A stretch of DNA of 7,550 nt from an uncultured Lachnospiraceae bacterium. GTDB lineage: Bacteria > Bacillota > Clostridia > Lachnospirales > Lachnospiraceae. The stretch covers positions 1 through 7,550 of the forward strand of contig CAJTQO010000070.1 of the NCBI GenBank assembly GCA_910578405.1, in the 5' to 3' direction. Shown here piece by piece: positions 4,828 through 7,550 of the stretch (position 1 is its first letter; the number at the start of each line of letters is the position of its first letter). The position numbers were made by a program, and so were the translations under genes. A model generated the notes under the pieces. That model had not been told where the DNA came from, searched no databases, and saw nothing but the letters and a program-made list of their open reading frames with translations.

Positions 4828-5958
4828 ATGGAATTCCGGGATTTGAAAAGGCAGTACGAATACGTGAAGAAGGATATGGACTTAAGGATGCGGGAAGTGA
4901 TCGGGCGGGCGGACTTCATCCAAGGGGAGCAGGTGGCGGAGCTGGAGAGGCGGCTGGCGGCCTACGTGGGGACGAAGCACTGCGTGGCGTGCGCGAACGG
5001 GACGGACGCCCTGCAGCTCGCCCTGATGGCGTGGGGCGTTGGGGAGGGGGACGCGGTGTTCGTGCCGGACTTCACGTTCTTCTCCAGCGGTGAGGTGGCG
5101 TCCGCGGTGAAGGCGGAGCCGGTGTTCGTGGACGTGGAGCCGGACACCTACAACATGGACTGCGCCGCGCTGGAAGCCATGGCGCGGCGGGTCGCCCGGG
5201 AGGGCCGGCTGAGGCCGAAGGCGGTCGTGGCGGTCGATTTGTTCGGGCAGCCGGCGGATCACGGGAGGATAAGGGAAATAGCGAAAAGACACGGGATGCT
5301 AGTGCTTGAGGACGCGGCGCAGGGGTTCGGCGGGAGGATAGGGGAGAGGAGGGCCGGCTCCTTTGGGGACATTTCGGCCACCAGCTTCTTCCCCGCCAAG
5401 CCCCTTGGGTGCTATGGGGACGGCGGCGCGGTCTTCACGGACAATGGGGAATGGGCGGAGCTGATCCGCTCCTACTGCGTCCATGGCCGGGGGGCGTCCA
5501 AGTACGACAACGTGAGGATAGGGATGAATTCCAGGCTGGACACGTTGCAGGCCGCGGTGCTGCTGGCGAAGCTGCCCGTCTTCTGCGAAAAGGAATTGGG
5601 ATGGGCGCAGGCCGCCGCCGGGAAATACACGGAGCGGCTTGGGGGCGCGGCCACGCCCCCATTCGTGAGGGAGGGGTTCCACTCAAGCTGGGCGCAGTAC
5701 ACCATACGGCTGTCCTGCAAAGAGGAAAGGGACGGGCTGCAGGCGCATTTGAAAGGGCTGGGGATACCGAGCGCGGTGTATTACCAAAAGCCCATGCACC
5801 AGCAGGAGGCGTTTTTGGGGAATGGATACGATGACAGGGACTACCCTGTCACGAACAGCCTTACGCGGACCGTGCTGTCCCTTCCCTTCCATCCGTATAT
5901 GGAGGAAGGGGAGATCGCATTGGTCGCCGACGCGGTGAGGGGATATTTGAAAGGATAG
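4828..5958 (+). CDS. wbpE: WbpE/WlbC-like UDP-3-keto-sugar aminotransferase (DegT/DnrJ/EryC1/StrS family)
   Basis: This PLP-dependent enzyme is predicted to transfer an amino group, usually from glutamate, to C3 of the 3-keto UDP-GlcNAcA made by the preceding dehydrogenase, giving UDP-2-acetamido-3-amino-glucuronic acid. At 376 residues it has the normal fold-type I length. Visible features are the N-terminal substrate segment EFRDLKRQY, ANGTDALQLAL at 56-66 (PLP phosphate contact), LEDAAQGFGG with D162 (contacts the PLP ring nitrogen) and Q165, and SFFPAKPLGCYGDGGA with the Schiff-base lysine K191. The start at 4828 is fixed by the G-rich AGAGGGGGGGG Shine-Dalgarno and by the conserved N-terminus. 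It ends 10 bases before the acetyltransferase gene, implying translational coupling. Sampled stretches reach about 80% GC. Related aminotransferases act on 4-keto sugars; the partner genes favour 3-keto specificity. Confidence 0.87.
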   Translation: MEFRDLKRQYEYVKKDMDLRMREVIGRADFIQGEQVAELERRLAAYVGTKHCVACANGTDALQLALMAWGVGEGDAVFVPDFTFFSSGEVASAVKAEPVFVDVEPDTYNMDCAALEAMARRVAREGRLRPKAVVAVDLFGQPADHGRIREIAKRHGMLVLEDAAQGFGGRIGERRAGSFGDISATSFFPAKPLGCYGDGGAVFTDNGEWAELIRSYCVHGRGASKYDNVRIGMNSRLDTLQAAVLLAKLPVFCEKELGWAQAAAGKYTERLGGAATPPFVREGFHSSWAQYTIRLSCKEERDGLQAHLKGLGIPSAVYYQKPMHQQEAFLGNGYDDRDYPVTNSLTRTVLSLPFHPYMEEGEIALVADAVRGYLKG

Positions 5959-5968
5959 GGAATGGCGC

Positions 5969-6481
<513 letters not shown>

Positions 6482-6493
6482 GGCGCGTGAAAT

Positions 6494-7399
6494 ATGGAGA
6501 AGTTGGTTTTCCCCAATAGGGTGACGGTGGAGCTTACGAATGACTGCAATGTCTCATGCACGTTTTGCAACAGGCGAAAGACGGCGATGGACATTGGCTA
6601 CATGGATGAAAAGCTGTTTTACAGGATAATGGATGAAATGGCGGGGCACCTTCCCATAAAGCTGGTCCCCTTCTTCAGAGGGGAGCCGCTGATGCACCCG
6701 CAGGCCATTGAATTCGTCAAATACGCCAAGGAGAGGGGGATAGGGCCAATCCAGATGGCGTCCAACGGGCTCCTGCTGGATGAGAGGGCGCAGGACGGGC
6801 TGATTGAGGCGGGGGTCGATTACCTGTCCTTCAGCCTGGACACGGTGGACCCGGAGGCGTACCGGCGCTCCAGGCTGTCCGGGGACCTGGGCGTCAGCGC
6901 GGGGAACGTGGAGTCCATGGGGCTGAAATGCAGAGAAAGGAGGAAGAAAGGGCTGCCGGCGCCGACCCTGCAGGTGTCCACCATCAACACAGAGGAATAC
7001 ATGCCAAGGCAAAAGGAATTCATTGAAAGGTGGCTCCCTTATGTGGACGTGGTGCGCGTGTATGAGCAGCATGACGAGAAGGGACGGCTGGTGAGCCGAC
7101 AGGCGCGGGAAAGGCTGGGCGGGCTGGACGGGCGAAAGCCCTGCAGGAAGGTGTTCACGGACATGATCGTCTGTTGGGACGGGCGCCTGGCGCTGTGCAA
7201 CTATGACTGGGAGGGGCGAAGGGACATAGGAAACGTCAGCGAAATGACGCTGCAGGAGGCGTGGGACTCGCAGGGATACGAGGAAGTGAGGCGCATGCAC
7301 TTATGCGGCCGGCATGGCGACGGGATCTGCGCGCAGTGCCATCACTGGAAGATTGATTACGCAGAGGGCGGGCTCATCGGGACAAGCTACCGTTCGTGA
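6494..7399 (+). CDS. Radical SAM/SPASM domain protein of unknown substrate
   Basis: This is a predicted iron-sulfur enzyme that cleaves S-adenosylmethionine to make a 5'-deoxyadenosyl radical. The 301 residues begin with a short beta strand and the cluster motif CNVSCTFC (C18, C22, C25). FFRGEPLMHP at 60-69 corresponds to the GGEP SAM-binding motif, and MASNGLLL and SFSLDT are further core-barrel strands. The C-terminal end is SPASM-like, with KPC (C217), CWDGRLALC (C227, C235), C271 and CAQC (C279, C282), enough to hold at least one auxiliary 4Fe-4S cluster. No B12 domain, signal peptide or membrane segment is present. The gene starts 12 bases after the acetyltransferase stop and ends 21 bases before the AsnB-like gene, so it is an operon member. 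By context it should tailor the sugar or the polymer, for example by epimerisation, dehydrogenation or dehydration, but this is inference. Peptide modification is the alternative; no precursor peptide gene is visible. Confidence 0.85.
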   Translation: MEKLVFPNRVTVELTNDCNVSCTFCNRRKTAMDIGYMDEKLFYRIMDEMAGHLPIKLVPFFRGEPLMHPQAIEFVKYAKERGIGPIQMASNGLLLDERAQDGLIEAGVDYLSFSLDTVDPEAYRRSRLSGDLGVSAGNVESMGLKCRERRKKGLPAPTLQVSTINTEEYMPRQKEFIERWLPYVDVVRVYEQHDEKGRLVSRQARERLGGLDGRKPCRKVFTDMIVCWDGRLALCNYDWEGRRDIGNVSEMTLQEAWDSQGYEEVRRMHLCGRHGDGICAQCHHWKIDYAEGGLIGTSYRS

Positions 7400-7420
7400 C
7401 GGGCCGGAAAGGATGGACTT

Positions 7421-7550
7421 ATGTGCGGGATTGCAGGGATCATGTGTCTGCAAAGGAAAGAGTGCGACGTGGACGGGACGGAGAGGATTGTGAAGCGCAT
7501 GACGGACCGGATGGCGCACCGCGGGCCGGACGGGGAGGGGAGGCTGACGG
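7421..7550 (+). CDS. asnB: Asparagine synthetase-like glutamine amidotransferase (5' part, cut by window edge)
   Basis: Only the first 43 codons are present. The start MCGIAGIM places Cys2 as the N-terminal nucleophile of a class II glutaminase domain once Met1 is removed, and MAHRGPDGEG (R34-G38) is the conserved glutamine-binding segment. A complete AsnB has about 600 residues with a C-terminal synthetase domain that activates a carboxylate with ATP and amidates it. The ribosome binding site is GGAAAGGATGG at 7405-7415. It follows the radical SAM gene by 21 bases on the same strand. In polysaccharide loci, AsnB-like proteins such as WbpS are linked to conversion of uronic acids to uronamides, which would suit the diacetamido-uronate made upstream. 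Ordinary asparagine synthesis, or another member of the family, cannot be excluded from the fragment. Confidence 0.85.
   Translation, partial: MCGIAGIMCLQRKECDVDGTERIVKRMTDRMAHRGPDGEGRLT

Noticed and set aside
7421..7550. Lasso-peptide or other RiPP cluster (AsnB-like cyclase plus radical SAM)
   Set aside because: No precursor peptide gene or B1/B2 protease gene is seen, and the tightly linked genes upstream are nucleotide-sugar enzymes, so an amidotransferase of sugar metabolism is more likely.

Overview
The window looks like a chromosomal segment of a Gram-positive anaerobe of the Lachnospiraceae / Clostridium XIVa type. This is inferred from the two-domain glutamine-dependent NAD synthetase, the strong purine-rich Shine-Dalgarno sites, purine-rich coding strands and intrinsic terminators; no 16S or other marker gene is present. 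The left part is ordinary housekeeping sequence. The right part is the first five genes of a GC-rich surface-polysaccharide (nucleotide-sugar) operon that runs off the right edge.

Layout: bases 1-270 hold no gene I can support. nadE (271-2241, +) and a histidine phosphatase gene (2300-2872, -) converge on a perfect 12-bp hairpin terminator at 2253-2279. Bases 2873-3741 are an 869-base, mostly AT-rich intergenic region. It contains a palindromic, possibly bidirectional -10 element, an intrinsic terminator with no obvious gene in front of it (3176-3202), a perfect 20-bp palindrome, two tandem sigma-A-like promoters, a chain of mutually exclusive hairpins, an 18-codon leader ORF and a weak attenuator-like hairpin. 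Bases 3742-7550 carry, all on the + strand with gaps of only 10-36 bases, a WbpB/WlbA-like dehydrogenase, a WbpE/WlbC-like aminotransferase, a WbpD/WlbB-like N-acetyltransferase, a radical SAM/SPASM protein and the start of an asparagine-synthetase-like amidotransferase.

How the genes work together: the WbpB-WbpE-WbpD trio is the known route from UDP-N-acetylglucosaminuronic acid through the 3-keto and 3-amino sugars to UDP-2,3-diacetamido-2,3-dideoxyglucuronic acid. The UDP-GlcNAc 6-dehydrogenase that makes the starting material, and any 2-epimerase, are not in the window. The AsnB-like protein could amidate the uronic acid carboxylate, as WbpS-type proteins are thought to do in O-antigen loci. 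The radical SAM/SPASM protein between them has no assigned step and is the most interesting gene here. The long, structured leader suggests that the operon is controlled after transcription starts, by attenuation, antitermination or promoter inversion. The polysaccharide genes are visibly richer in GC than their neighbours, which fits an exchangeable locus.
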